The notes beneath the pieces are model-generated. The model was not told the origin of the DNA and did no database searches. It saw nothing but the letters and a program-made list of their open reading frames with translations. Positions 31,027-42,132 of a stretch of DNA of 64,000 nt are shown piece after piece. Source of the DNA: Selaginella moellendorffii (lineage: Eukaryota > Streptophyta > Lycopodiopsida > Selaginellales > Selaginellaceae); contig NW_003314400.1 in NCBI RefSeq assembly GCF_000143415.4, positions 78,923 to 142,922 on the forward strand, given 5' to 3'. The number at the start of each line of letters is the position of its first letter. The first letter of the stretch is position 1. The position numbers and the translations under genes are program-made.

Positions 31027-32641
31027 ATGGAGGGGAAGCGCAAGCTCAGCGTCGCGATCTGCCATCCCGATCTAGGAATCGGTGAGAAATTCCAGCGATT
31101 TGTGAGCGGCTCGCCCGAATTGCGTGAATTCGCGTGTGCTTTCAGGGGGAGCAGAGCGGCTGATCGTCGACGCGGCGCTGGAGCTCAAGAACAATGGTCA
31201 CGACGTCCGCGTTTTCACGGCGCATCACGATCCCCGGCGCTGTTTCGAGGAGACTGTGAATGGTAAGGACGAAAGCTTCGCTTTTTTCTCCAAGGTCGCT
31301 CCACGAATTTCTTTTCTTTTCTTTCAAGGGAGCTTTCCAGTGACAGTCTATGGAGATTTTCTGCCAAGGAACGTCTGGAACAAGCTCCACGCGATCTGTG
31401 CGTACATTCGCTGCGTCTTTGTTGCGGTGTGCATGGTTTTGTTCTGGCCAAAGTTTGACGTCGTCCTCGTCGATCAAGTCTCGGCAGTGATTCCTATACT
31501 CAAGATCAAGAGATCAAAGGTAAGTTCTGTGCTAGAAAATCCTTTGCGCTGACCTCTATCCAGTTTCTCAACAGATAGTCTTTTACTGCCACTTTCCCGA
31601 TTTGCTGCTGGCTCCACACACGACGACAATCAAGAAATTGTACAGGAAGCCCATTGATTGGCTCGAAGAAACAACAACTGGTATAAAGTCGTGTCTTCTT
31701 CGCTCTGAGCTTGTGGCTTTTGGAAAACACGTATCCATGCAGGAATGGCCGATCGGATCCTAGTGAACAGTAATTTCACTGCGTCAACCTTCGCACGGAC
31801 ATTTCGAAAGCTCCACGCTCGAGGCTTGCGGCCGTCAGTTCTATACCCGGCGGTCGATGTCGAACAGTTTGCTTCGCTGCCAGAGAAAGCAAACGTGGAT
31901 GGACTTCCCGCTGAAACGTAAGACTTTTGTTTTCTAGATTCTAGAAATAACTTGGTCTTGCTGCAGGCCTTTTTTCCTTTCCATCAACCGGTTCGAGAGA
32001 AAGAAGAATGTGTCTTTGGCAGTCTCTGCTTTTGACATTGTCTTGAGCCAGATCGAGAACACTCAGGTGAAGCTTGTCTTGGCTGGTATAGCGAAATTAC
32101 ACATCCTTCTCTTTTACTTAACAGTGTCGTTTTATCCAGGAGGATTTGATAGACGCGTCACAGAGAATTGTGAAGTTCTGGACGACTTGCAAGATCTCGC
32201 TCGCAAACTCGGGATAAGCGAGCGCGTCCTCTTTCTTCCCTCGTGCTCCACTCAAACAAGGGACGAACTCCTGGGATCTTGCGTGTGTGTCATCTACACT
32301 CCTTCGGTAAGTCGAGCTTTTGCTTTCTCTTGGAGTTTTTTTATCGGCTTTTCTCTGTGTCTGTGAAGGATGAACACTTCGGCATTGTCCCGTTGGAGGC
32401 CATGGCCGCAGGAAAACCAGTGATAGCATGTCGCAGCGGCGGACCAATGGAGAGCGTGCTGCACGCCAAGACTGGCTTCCTGTGCGACCCAAAGCCCGCG
32501 GCGTTCGCGTCGGCCATGCTCGAGTTTGTCAGGGATCCAAATCTCGCCAAGTCCATGGGAAGCTCTGCGCGGTCGCACGTCCGGGACAGATTCTCCAGGC
32601 AAACATTTGGCAGTAGGCTTGTCCAAGAGCTCTTGTGTTAG
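31027..32641 (+). CDS. ALG2: ALG2 mannosyltransferase, N-glycan assembly
   Basis: It adds the second and third mannoses (alpha-1,3 then alpha-1,6) to dolichol-PP-GlcNAc2-Man1 on the cytosolic face of the ER. Eight exons: 31027-31081, 31146-31262, 31329-31519, 31575-31680, 31743-31917, 31967-32085, 32140-32306 and 32369-32641. All have GT-AG borders in phase, giving 400 aa, normal for the family. GT-B/GT4 landmarks: HPDLGIGGAERLIVDAAL; TAHHDPRRCFEE; a hydrophobic stretch (CVFVAVCMVLFW); FYCHFPDLLLA; RKPIDWLEETTTG; RILVNSNFTASTF; FLSINRFERKKN; LGISERVLFLPS; and the donor-binding E-x7-E block EHFGIVPLEAMAAGKPVIAC. No missing residue is seen. Fragments of this gene recur at 33.5, 41.6 and 63.9 kb. 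Confidence 0.95.
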
Positions 32642-32978
32642 CTTTCGTCCAAGAGCAAAGCAAATGTTAGCGAGATTTTTTCCCAAAGCAAATGTTTGAT
32701 CTTTGGCAAAGTGGAAAGCTTTGCTCCTGCAAGAGAAAATGTGAGCCCGATCGACTCCAACCAGCTTGCTCCAAGATCAGTATCCAGAGAGAAGCTTGGG
32801 AAACGGAAACAAAATCGATTTCTTTACAAGAAGAGCTCCACCCGGGAGGAATCAAAACATGAGGAGCCTGGAAGATCGGAGTGAGAAAGGAAAACCCTAC
32901 AGCTCTGTGTCACGTTGCTTCCATCACTGGAAGGGAAAGAGCTTGAGGAAGAGGAAGGAGGAGGGGAGGAAGAAGAGG

Positions 32979-33227
32979 TCATTTCTTCCCCAGCCCATAG
33001 CCCAGCGCGATGGCAACAGCTCCAAGACCAAGGGCAATTCCAACGCCGATGCATGCCAGCCCATCTCCGACAGAACCGCCCAGTGACTTTCCTCCAGCAG
33101 ACAGAGCTTCTTTCACCTCGAGATTCTTCGCAGCGCCCTTGAGATCAAGCGCTCCGCCCAATTTGAACATGCCGTAGCCCGCAATGGCCGTGGCGCCGAT
33201 GCTGATCACAACCTGCGGGACAGACAT
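32979..33227 (-). CDS. Small glycine-rich membrane protein (copy A)
   Basis: An 82-aa frame in a single exon, starting MSVPQVVISIGATAIAGYG and ending GLGAVAIALGYGLGKK. Two hydrophobic, Gly/Ala-rich segments (about residues 4-28 and 57-80, with GxxxG-like spacing) flank a polar middle (KNLEVKEALSAGGKSLGGSV). I do not recognise the family. The middle lies between two probable transmembrane hairpins. The MSVPQ start is chosen over an upstream frame extension because the other copies align from here. The leader gcgaaaaccct just before ATG is shared by the copies at 34.3 and 62.4 kb. It converges on ALG2 with 337 bp between stops. Confidence 0.7.
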   Translation of the reverse strand: MSVPQVVISIGATAIAGYGMFKLGGALDLKGAAKNLEVKEALSAGGKSLGGSVGDGLACIGVGIALGLGAVAIALGYGLGKK

Positions 33228-33499
33228 TGCGAAAACCCTAAGACTGAGATGTTTAATCACAACATATATACCCAGAATGATCTGTTGTTCCCACGCGGGA
33301 GGAGCGTGATGACGTGGACAAGCTAAACGACAAGAAAAAGGGCAGAGAATTTTAATCTTTTTTAGGTAGCGCAAATGCCTGAGATTCGAACTCTCGCGTG
33401 GTAGCATGTATTACACGGACTAGGATGGCAACAGCATATTTTGTTTGAATTAATGATCTAGCATTCTTTTGTGTCATTTTATCCAGTCTTGCAAAATTT

Positions 33500-33805
33500 T
33501 GTGCTCCACTCAACTAGGATCTTGTATGTGTGTTAAAGTTACTTGAGTTCTTATTGGCTTTTCTATCTGGTTGTGAAGGATGGACACTTTCACCTTGGCA
33601 TTGCCATCATTGCATGCCATGGCATGGCCACAATGAGCATGTCAAAGTAGTGGACTAATGGAGAGCATATTGCATTAAGTGCTTTGCATTTGAGAGTGAA
33701 AGGGGATAAAGGTTTTTCTTTATCTTATAGTTTTACTGCAGGTGCCCTATATAAGCTGCATTTATGTCAGTTATGCTTGAGTTTATCAAGGATCCTAATC
33801 TTGCT
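33500..33805 (+). pseudogene. Decayed 3' end of ALG2
   Basis: Scattered blocks match ALG2 exon 7, intron 7 and exon 8 in order: tgctccactcaac; ggcttttctatctggttgtgaaggatg; the catggc...ccaatgg block; and tgagtttatcaaggatccta. Many substitutions and indels are present. Together with the following pseudogene it repeats the ALG2-then-small-membrane-protein order found at 32.2-33.2 kb, so it is an old tandem duplication. Confidence 0.75.
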
Positions 33806-34049
33806 GAAGTACATAAGAAGTTTAGATATCTCATGAAAGATAAAAACAAGTAAAGCATGTAAGTGGATTTCCTCTTCGGAAAACTTGTGAGACATTAGAT
33901 TTCTCTCACAAGTTCTTAATACTTAATGAATATTTACAAGTACTATAACACGATGATTAAATTAAGTTAAACCATACTAAAAAATAGCCTCAAATTAAAT
34001 GATGAAAGCAAATTATTTTGGTATGATTGGCAGCAACTAAGAAGGCAAG

Positions 34050-34301
34050 CATTTCTTCCCCAGTCCATAGCCCAGCGCAATGGCAACAGCTCCAAGACCG
34101 ATAGCAAGTCCAACCCGATGCATGCCAGCCCATCCCATGCAGCTCCTTGCATGTCGACAGAAGTGCCCAGTGACTTCCCTCCAGTAGAAAGAGTTTCTTT
34201 CACTTCCACATTCTTTGAAACACTCTTAAGATGAAGCTGTAGCCTGCAATGATCGTGGCAATCGTGGCCCCGATGCTGATCACAACTTGCCAGGAACACA
34301 T
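34050..34301 (-). pseudogene. Decayed small membrane protein (copy B)
   Basis: The minus-strand sequence matches copies A and C from MCSWQVVISIGAT to the GYGLG-coding end. It has a small duplication near 34,250 (atcgtggca twice) and a later frameshift in the second hydrophobic segment, so the frame is lost twice. The leader sequence before the ATG is still intact. Confidence 0.8.
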
Positions 34302-35649
34302 TGCAAAAACCCTAAAATTGAGATGTTTAATCATTCTTCTAGGCATGTCAACCCTCAAAAGAAAGAAAAATTAGAAAAACCAAGAAAAATAAGTAAAGAT
34401 GGAAAGATCTCACTACCAAAAGAGCAAATAGTGCAAGTGGCTTCTATGAAAGTGATGATGATGGAAGCATTCCAGGAGGACACAAGGCATCCTGTAGAAG
34501 GCCTGAAATGTTGCTGAAATTGGCTGAATCACCCTGAAGTGTTAGATCACCTTGAGAATGCCTGAAGTGGCAAATAGTGTCACTGTAAGAGAATCTAGGA
34601 TGCTAGCATTGCCTGGAAGGATGGAAGCCTTCTCAAGATGGTAGAAATTGTCTCTAGAGAGTTGAAGAAATTGTCATGTGTTGTTGATGAAGATCTGGTG
34701 GCCAGATGAAGTGTCAACAATGTCAAAAAATGCCTTGAGTGTTGTAGCAAGATGAAATCATGACCTAGCCATGAACCTGAGTCTGGGAAGAGCTGAAACG
34801 AGGTGTCAAGTTGGGAGAATCTCCAAGGAAAAGTCGAAATGCTGCTGGAAAATGCCCACCACCTTTATGTCATGGTTGTATCCCAAGTGAGTAGCAAGGC
34901 TAGATTGCAGCTCTAGAGTGAGAAGCACCACCACAAGAGTAGTCATTAAGCTAGAGAGTCAAAAGTGTACTCAAAGAGACTGAAGAAGTCATACTCTCCA
35001 AAGTGTTGTTGATGCCTTGTATGTTAGTTTCATTGACAGCTCCAAAGTTGCCATGTACCACATGAAACTACTCCATCTCAATGTGGTTGCCAAGCTTCCA
35101 AGGTTGCATGGTAAAGTACATGCATATTGGGGAATTCCCTATAAAGGTAGAGTTAATATGCAATAAGAAACTTAGGGGTGGATATAAGCTCCACATGTAA
35201 GCTCCACCCTATGAGAACAAGTCAAAAAATTCATGACTACAGCAAATACCACTCCTAGGCATTTGCTAGAGGCAATTGAAGATAGTTGCTTCTCTAGAAG
35301 AAAGTGGTCAAATAGTGGTTTTTCAATCCCAATAGCCACTACTCATCAGCTTCATCTGCAAGAACTGCTTCTGGATCCCCCACAACAACAAATGTGTCAC
35401 AAACTCATATCTTGTGGTTGTTGATGTCCAAGTTTAAATGCAATGCATCCAAACTCTGTGTTGGTGTTGAGAGATCCTCGGTATGGGTCCCTTGTGACTT
35501 CTCAAATGGTCCTGGAGTTGGAAAAGTGCCTGGAAAATCCACCACTTGGACAAATTCCTCACTGTGCTACAGTGAAGGAATCAATGTGAAATCCCCAGAT
35601 TTATTGAAGCACAAGGATCTCTAAAATTTTGTAGTGATGGCAGAGAATT
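34302..35649. other. Intergenic, nothing recognised
   Basis: No coding, RNA or repeat signal was recognised. The short open stretches at 35,233 and 35,394 look like chance or retroelement remains. Confidence 0.4.
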
Positions 35650-36800
35650 CAAGTGTTGACGTAGTCTAGTCCATGTTGAAGAAGTCAATCATATTGCACT
35701 CAACAACTTGGATCTTTGGCAGTGTGTCATCCTCGATAAGTTCTGGGAAAAGAACCTTGAGAGCTTGGTCAACTTCAGTGATGGAAGAAGCATCCACTTG
35801 AGACAAGCTGGATGGAAGTATAGAAAGACTATGGGCATTGAAAAGAGATTTTGGACACCATCGGTGATCGTTAATTCTCCTTTGGCCCAAGTTGTTGTGC
35901 AAGTAGTAGCGAGATGCCACGGACATCCCAGGATGGAGTCCTTCAACTTCCTAGATACTAGCTGGTAGAAGTCCATAACAAGGAAATCCAGCATGGAAAC
36001 CACTCCTTGCACTGAGATCTTAACATTTTGGCAGATGCCCGCTAGGACTGTTGAGTGATTGCAAATGTTTTGAGGATGCAGTTGTGTTAACAGCCACTTC
36101 CAAACCACTAGAGTGTGCCAAGTCAAGGGAAATGATGTTGCTCTAGGATCCAAAATCAAATAATGCTTGTGTTGTCAAGGATTTATCACTGATCTAGACC
36201 TCTGCAAAGAATGCTCCGGGATCTTGAGTGGTCTGAGTGTTGACAATATGCACATTATGCTAAGGTTACATGGGGATACCTGAGGACTTGGCAAAATCCT
36301 CCATCTAAGAAGGAAAACCAAGTATGCATTGCAATTGGATTGGAGTGCCAGCAATCTAAGCAAGAACCTTCTGTAGGACCTGAGAAAGAGTGAAGGGCAG
36401 CTGGGAGACCCCACCCAAAAAGTCAAATGAATTTTCAGTTGTTGGATCCAAAGTTGTGGCCAAGGATGTGAGTAGTGCTGCAAATACCGAAGCATGGGGT
36501 AATTTGCACGCTATGAGAGATGGTGAAGTTCTGGAAATTGGAGCTAGATCCTTCAATATCTAGGGCTGGTGGAGAAACTTTCTTGTGCCCCCTAGTCACT
36601 GCAACCATTTTATAACTGTCCTCTACAATGTAAACTATGCTTACATGCATTGGTGTCTTCCCACAGCTCGAAGAAAGGGTGTCTTCAATCACTTTTTGCT
36701 TTAGTTGTTGCTAGTATCTATTTGTTGGCCATGGAAGAGATGTATTGTCTGCTAAAGGCTGTTGCTAAACACGCTAAACAAAAGGTGGCTGAAGTTCTAG
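35650..36800 (-). mobile_element. Gag-protease relic of an LTR retrotransposon
   Basis: The minus strand near 36.17 kb reads ALFDFGS then SNIISLDLAH, the retropepsin active-site block with the catalytic D-[ST]-G degraded to D-F-G. It is followed in a shifted frame by ICQNVKISVQGVVSMLDFLV and WAKGELTITDG, the typical rest of a Ty3/Gypsy protease. The upstream 36.2-36.8 kb may be Gag. Stops and frameshifts are frequent. No LTRs were recognised. Confidence 0.6.
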
Positions 36801-39205
36801 GTGAAGCTTCCAACATCTCTTTATGCTATACGTTGTAACATTGCAATGCAAGCAATACCAAGAATGAGAAGGGTGTCTTAGTCTTTCTACTTGTTGTAAG
36901 TGGCATGCTCTACACTCCTTAAGTAGCTTCTCCTACATTTGTTGCTACTACTAGATGATCTCCTTGTATCTTGCAAGTTTTGACAATGCCTTCTTGATTA
37001 CTAAATCATTCTTGTGCAAGGCTAGAGAAGAACAAACCACAGCAACACATAAGCTCTCATCTGAGGGTGGGAGGAAAGCCTCATCTACTTTGGAAATCTT
37101 GAGCTCTTAGAGAAGATCTAGTTCCAAAGGCTCTACTATAGCAAACCTTCCGCTAAACAAATTCCTGCAAACAAATCTATGAGTAAGCAATTCGCCAATT
37201 GCTACTAATCAAAGTGACCCCAGAAAGATGCTTTGAATATGGAGTAGTTAGCCATGTCTGCGTCTAAGAGAGTGCTTACTCATGCTGCTGCTTGGCTAGT
37301 AAATGATTATGAGAAGTTGTGGAACTTGTGATTATCCTCGACAATACCATTCAATATGCAATATTGCTCGAAATGAATGATATGTGTCTTGGTAGAGATG
37401 TCACCATGTCAGTGCCAGAATTGCGAGCTTAGAGTGCTAGAAATTTGTCATGAAAACAAAGGAACACAATAAACAAAACTTCATGCATGTGGCCAAATAC
37501 TCTGAGAAAAATCACTCTTTAGCTCATTGCAAAGAGGATGCCATGGTGCACAAGAAAGAAAAACCAGAATTGATACCCCAATCACGAGAAATCGTTAGAA
37601 GAGGGTAATGTAAAAAATGAATACAGGAATGAGAAAATCTTTAAGCTAGAATTCAAGATCTCTCTCAATTTCCCAAGAAAACTTTCCATTCTCTTAAGAA
37701 AACTAAATTAGCTTGTCACACCAGGTTCATTAACTGTTGGGGCATCTTTTACCCAACCATTGATCCATCCCTCCAATAAATGCTCGCAAACTTGTAGATC
37801 CAAACTCAAGTGTAAGAGGAAATGGAAAGGAACCCAATTTTCAAGCCTCTCATGGGCTTATATACAAGGATGAGAGAATATTATAAGGATATGGAATATT
37901 TCCTATGCTCTCTCAAGCTAGAATCTAAGCCATGATGCGAGGAGAAAGCAGTAATGAGCTAGTGTCCAACAAACACACTTCAGAGAGGCAACACTTTACT
38001 ATAGACTATGCCATGTCCACACCATGGAGGATAGTTAGACCATGAATGAATGCCTACTTAGGCATTCTACAAGCCAATTACCAACTCACCTCCCATCCTG
38101 GGGTTGAAATGCATGGATGGAGTGGTGGTGGAAGATTAATAAGGGATGCAACATCTTGCCTAAGATTTGTACCAAACATTGTATATGGCACAGCCATGGA
38201 CCACAGCAAAGGAATTGTATTTCCCAATCCACCTAATCATATGTCTTCTCAAAGCCAAGAAGCCATATCACAATTTGTTGGAGGATAGTTGGACCATGAA
38301 CAAACACCTACTTAGGCATTTTATAAGAGCAATTGACCAGTCACTGACTCACTCAAATTCAAACTCAAAAATTGATGTAGCTAGGAGGGAAACTTCCTTA
38401 AAAATCCATTATAAATCCTATTGTGGGTTTGATGCCAATCACTCTATGCTATCTAAAGGGGAGAGCATAGTTGAAGTATTTGGATTGTGTTCTCCAACAT
38501 TATATGATCCATTTTCTTAATACCCCTAGGATATTTCTTTGCTTATAAGGATTTGTGAATCCCTTGAAGGACTTGGGGTGAGTACAACTTGAGGACTTCA
38601 AAAATAATTCTCTTAATAAGCACTTGTTTTTATGCTAGTAAGCTCATTTCTTTTCCACAAGATTTTCTAACTCATAGCAAGTTTTTGAAGCTGTCAAAGA
38701 GTGAGAAAAATATGACTGTAGATGTTACTTGCCTAGTTGTTATCCTGATAAGGCAATAAGCTTAGAAACATCTAGGATAAAAGAAAAATGACTGATCAAA
38801 AGGGGATACAATAGTCTAGTCTTCAGAAATTAAAATATTGTAAATCATAAGATACATCCACCAACCTTGCCATATGTGCTGCCAAATCATGGAAAAAAAC
38901 AAAAGTTATAAGATCTAAAGGACAGAATGAGCTGTTAGGTTGGCATTATATGTCACAGATGTCAGGTATATACAATCAGCTCGACGATTTCATCTATTGG
39001 GCAGCACAAGAAATAGATTACAGATTAGCTTGAATTTGACTATTAACAATAGGGTTTTTAAACATCGTACAGTACAACTTGAACTGTACTAAACACAACT
39101 TCATCCATCTATCCTTTCTTTTGTCTTTTTTTCCCTTTTTCATTTCTTTATCTAAATTGCTATAAGTATAATAATATGTAGCTTGTTAAACTTAGATTAT
39201 TTGTA
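36801..39205. other. AT-rich intergenic DNA
   Basis: It probably continues the retroelement relic. A short sequence block recurs at about 38,030-38,070 and 38,285-38,325 (accatgaa...cctacttaggcatt...ataa), a diverged direct duplication of roughly 40 bp. No gene was recognised. Confidence 0.4.
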
Positions 39206-40093
39206 ATGAAAATTGCATTCACTATAAGTTTTATTGTTCTACTTTCATTTAAATTTTCTTATGAACACTTTGACTATGAAACTGGAGAATTGGATGCTAT
39301 AAGTGAAAATAGTGTACATGATATCATACGGGCTATTATAAATTCCATTAATAATATACCAAATAGTGTACTTCCACTAAGACAAAGTTTACATGGACAA
39401 GTAATTGTTGGAGAAACTCAAACTTATATTGGATTTGGTGTTTTTATATTAGAATCTGTTAGAAATCTTTGTACTATAAATTCTGAAGAAGGTCATGAAT
39501 CAGGAACTATTATTAGAAATTCATTACATCAAATTATAAATGATTCTATTGAGGACATGATAAGTTTTGCAGCCTCATTTATTATTATAAATACTGAGCA
39601 TTTTTTGATATATTATTTTGTTAGAAATTACAATAATCAATTGCACCATAGAAGACAACAAGGTTTATTACAAAATAATAAATGTAACATTTTTTCAAGC
39701 TTGTTGTTAAGTGGCTACAAAAATATGCCCCATCAATATTTATTATCTTCTCAATTTTTAATTTCTTCAAATAATAAGGCATATTTATATTTAAGTATTG
39801 ATTGTAACTTATTAATATATGTGGGTGAAAAAATATTATGGTCTACAAATACTTCAGGAAAAGGAATTAACTGTATTCTAAGATTACAAGAAGATGGAAA
39901 CTTAGTTTTATATTCTTATAATTGGAAAGTTGTTTGGTCATCAGACACTTATTGCACTTCTTATAAATGTTATAAGGATACATATTTAATTATGCAAAAT
40001 GATTGTAATTTAGTTTTATATATTGGATATTTAAAAGTTTTTAGCACTAATCCTGAATTAAAATATGTGTGGGACTCAAAATCTGTCTGCTAA
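39206..40093 (+). CDS. Secreted GNA-type (bulb-type) lectin-like protein
   Basis: A 295-aa single-exon frame from ATG to TAA. Residues 1-19 form a signal peptide (MKIAFTISFIVLLSFKFSYE). Residues 20-150 are a novel, mostly helical region I cannot assign. Residues from about 175 to the end form a beta-prism lectin domain with three degenerate mannose-site motifs of the Q-x-D-x-N-x-V-x-Y type: LSIDCNLLIY, LQEDGNLVLY and MQNDCNLVLY. Only the second closely fits the consensus (Q-E-D-G-N-L-V-L-Y). Codon choice is extremely AT-rich, unlike the GC-rich gene island and unlike the ATPase relic next door. Such lectins bind mannose glycans and serve in defence in plants, fungi and bacteria; the role here is unknown. 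The intact frame in debris argues that it is expressed or recently arrived. Confidence 0.65.
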   Translation: MKIAFTISFIVLLSFKFSYEHFDYETGELDAISENSVHDIIRAIINSINNIPNSVLPLRQSLHGQVIVGETQTYIGFGVFILESVRNLCTINSEEGHESGTIIRNSLHQIINDSIEDMISFAASFIIINTEHFLIYYFVRNYNNQLHHRRQQGLLQNNKCNIFSSLLLSGYKNMPHQYLLSSQFLISSNNKAYLYLSIDCNLLIYVGEKILWSTNTSGKGINCILRLQEDGNLVLYSYNWKVVWSSDTYCTSYKCYKDTYLIMQNDCNLVLYIGYLKVFSTNPELKYVWDSKSVC

Positions 40094-40101
40094 TATATAT
40101 A

Positions 40102-40134
<33 letters not shown>
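40092..40134. repeat. (TA)n microsatellite
   Basis: About 20 TA units with one C interruption. It ends exactly where homology with the 62.47-kb duplicate begins (tatagctagggttgatgg), so it marks a duplication breakpoint. Confidence 0.9.
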
Positions 40135-40136
<2 letters not shown>

Positions 40137-40145
40137 CTAGGGTTG

Positions 40146-41371
40146 ATGGCGAGAAGGATTCTGCAGTGCACTGCCAAAGCTAAGAACCTGTTCTACAACA
40201 GAAAAAAAGGAGCTTGATGATCTCACTAAGCTGTACAAAACCGGTAGTATGGTGTTGATCACTGGTCCACAGGACTCAGGGAACAGAGTTTGCGAGGAGG
40301 CAGGAGATAAGTGGCCAAGGCCACCCTATCTACCTCAACATGAGGGCAGGAACATTCAGCACTGCAGCCAACTTTGCGAAGGAGCTCAAGTCTCAGCTGA
40401 ATCCCTTTCTGGCAGCAGCGGCCGAGTATGCCAAGACCATCCCAACGGCGGACAATGTTGCAGCCTCTGCAGGTGGGCTAAGCGAACACATTCAAGCTGT
40501 GGAGCGCACTCTAGATACAGATTTCCAGGCTTTATTGAAAAGCATCCGCGGCCTTCTATTCTCTTGGAGACGACGTTTAACATCTCGCAAAGACGTGGCC
40601 CTCCCGACCTTGATCATTGACGAGGCACACAGACTCCTCGAATGGAGCCTCGCACCGGAGGAGCAACAACACCTGAAGACCTTGATGGCTTATTTCATCA
40701 TGATTACCAAGGAGCGCCAGGAGGCCAATGTGATTCTCTGCACCTCGGAAGACTTCTTCAGATTCTGGCTTGACTCGCGTGTTGGCCCCGAGAGGTATCA
40801 GCCGAGGATGGTCGGTGACCTTACTGAGGAGCAGGCTCGGGAATTTTTCCTGATGGCATTACTTGACGGCTGGGTTGCTGATGGATACAAGTTTCCCGAG
40901 GATTTGTGGAAGGAGATCTTTTCTCTCGTTGGTGGAAGAACGTTGCTCTTAAGTCGGCTGGCGCTGAATCTGAGTTCGTATCTGGAGGACGAGTCTCTTT
41001 TACGAAAAGCATGGGCGTCTGAATGCAAGATACTGGTGGATGCAACTCGCCAGCAAGTTGAAATGGGCTTCGGACCTATGGACTTTCAAGGCAACTTGGA
41101 TAGGGATAGACTGTGCTGGAACATCGAAGACTACGAAACAGTGTTGAGGGAACTGTCACGGGCTGAGGGTGGTGTCGTGTCTGTGCATTACCTCACGGGC
41201 TACAAAATAGTTTCCGAGGCGGCTCTCCACAGCTTGGTATAGCACAACTTCCTGCACTATCGTTCTTCCTTGTGTCCGTGGGCGGACGACTTGGCATGGT
41301 ACAAAGGAAAGTGGCCTATTGTCATGGCCCCGTCCCTTCCGCGTTTCCATGCGATGGTGTCAATCATAGAG
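40146..41371 (+). pseudogene. P-loop ATPase pseudogene (copy 1)
   Basis: Reads as an ATPase_2/STAND-type P-loop protein. MVLITGP precedes the Walker A region; Walker B is LIIDEAHRLLEW, followed by a sensor-like VILCTSEDFFRFW and GDLTEEQAREFFLMAL. Lesions compared with the 62-kb copy: one extra A in the N-terminal Lys codons; a 14-bp deletion that removes most of Walker A (G-x-x-x-x-G-K-S becomes ...SGN and then loses frame); and a TAG in the C-terminal third. The 3' end of the reading (…HAMVSIIE) abuts GTAAGA, a plausible splice donor, so the ancestral gene had a further exon. The nearest relatives I know are P-loop modules of eukaryotic CR/Crinkler-type proteins, but that is a resemblance only. 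Confidence 0.75.
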
Positions 41372-41561
41372 GTAAGATGTTGCTCTTTTAGCTTTTCTAC
41401 GACATAACAATGTGTGTCTACACAGGAACGTGCTAAATGTGCTATGTAACAGGTATTCCAAATTACTTCCATATCAAGTTTTCTGATTCTAATCACACAA
41501 GTATTTCTTTCTATTTCATTTCATGTTAAACACTTGTTTATGAATGAGGTTTAAGCTAGAT

Positions 41562-41800
41562 CAGGGGAATGGAGGGGAAACATTACCATCCCGTTTGCTC
41601 CTTTGAATGGAGCTTTCCAGTGACAATATGGAGGTTTTCTGCCAAGGAACGTCCAAGCTCCATGCAATCTGTGCATACATTTGCTCATAATTTTGTTCTG
41701 GCCAAAGTTTGCCGTTGTCCTCGTTGATCAAGTCGATTCCTATATTCAAGATCAAGAGATCAAAAGTTAATAGAATGATCTTTATCCATCAACATATTTT
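41562..41800 (+). pseudogene. ALG2 fragment (copy 1)
   Basis: It starts with the ALG2 leader and first codons (caggggaATGGAGGGGAA). It jumps over exons 1-2 to exon 3 (agctttccagtgaca...tctgccaaggaacgtc) and runs to the exon 3 donor region with several small deletions. The same leader-to-exon-3 jump occurs at 63.9 kb, so the deletion pre-dates the duplication. Confidence 0.85.
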
Positions 41801-41974
41801 AAAATCTCAAGAGTTTAGAAAAATGGAAACCGACATCCCAAGCAATGTTTCCTGAACTTGTTAGCTCCAGCGAATCCAGCCTTCTTTGTAGCATAACTGA
41901 TATTTGAGATAGGACGTGTCCATTTGCAAGATGGAGAAAATGGACTTAGTTGAATTAATTGTTATATCCAAAAG

Positions 41975-42046
41975 GTGGCTGTAGTTTAGTGGTGAGAATT
42001 CCATGTTGTGGCCGTGGAGACTTGGGCTCGAATCCCAGCAGCCACA
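41975..42046 (+). tRNA. trnH-GUG: tRNA-His (GTG)
   Basis: A 72-nt cloverleaf. The 7-bp acceptor stem pairs GTGGCTG with CAGCCAC. The A box region is TAGTTTAGTGGTGAGA. The anticodon stem CCATG/CGTGG has loop TTGTGGC holding anticodon GTG. The T arm TTGGG-CTCGAAT-CCCAG includes the Pol III B box. The discriminator base is A. It matches plant nuclear tRNA-His in layout. No CCA is encoded, as expected for a nuclear gene, and a T-rich stretch (cattttgtt) follows the 3' end as a weak Pol III stop. Confidence 0.93.
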
Positions 42047-42132
42047 CTCATTTTGTTAGCCCATCTAGCCTTGACTAATGCTGACTAGGAATCACTGGCT
42101 TCAGCTGATGCAGTCATGCAGCTCGGTATCCA

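Noticed and set aside
33350-33430. Possible minus-strand tRNA (gagattcgaactctcg resembles a B box)
   Set aside because: No acceptor stem or A box could be fitted around it.
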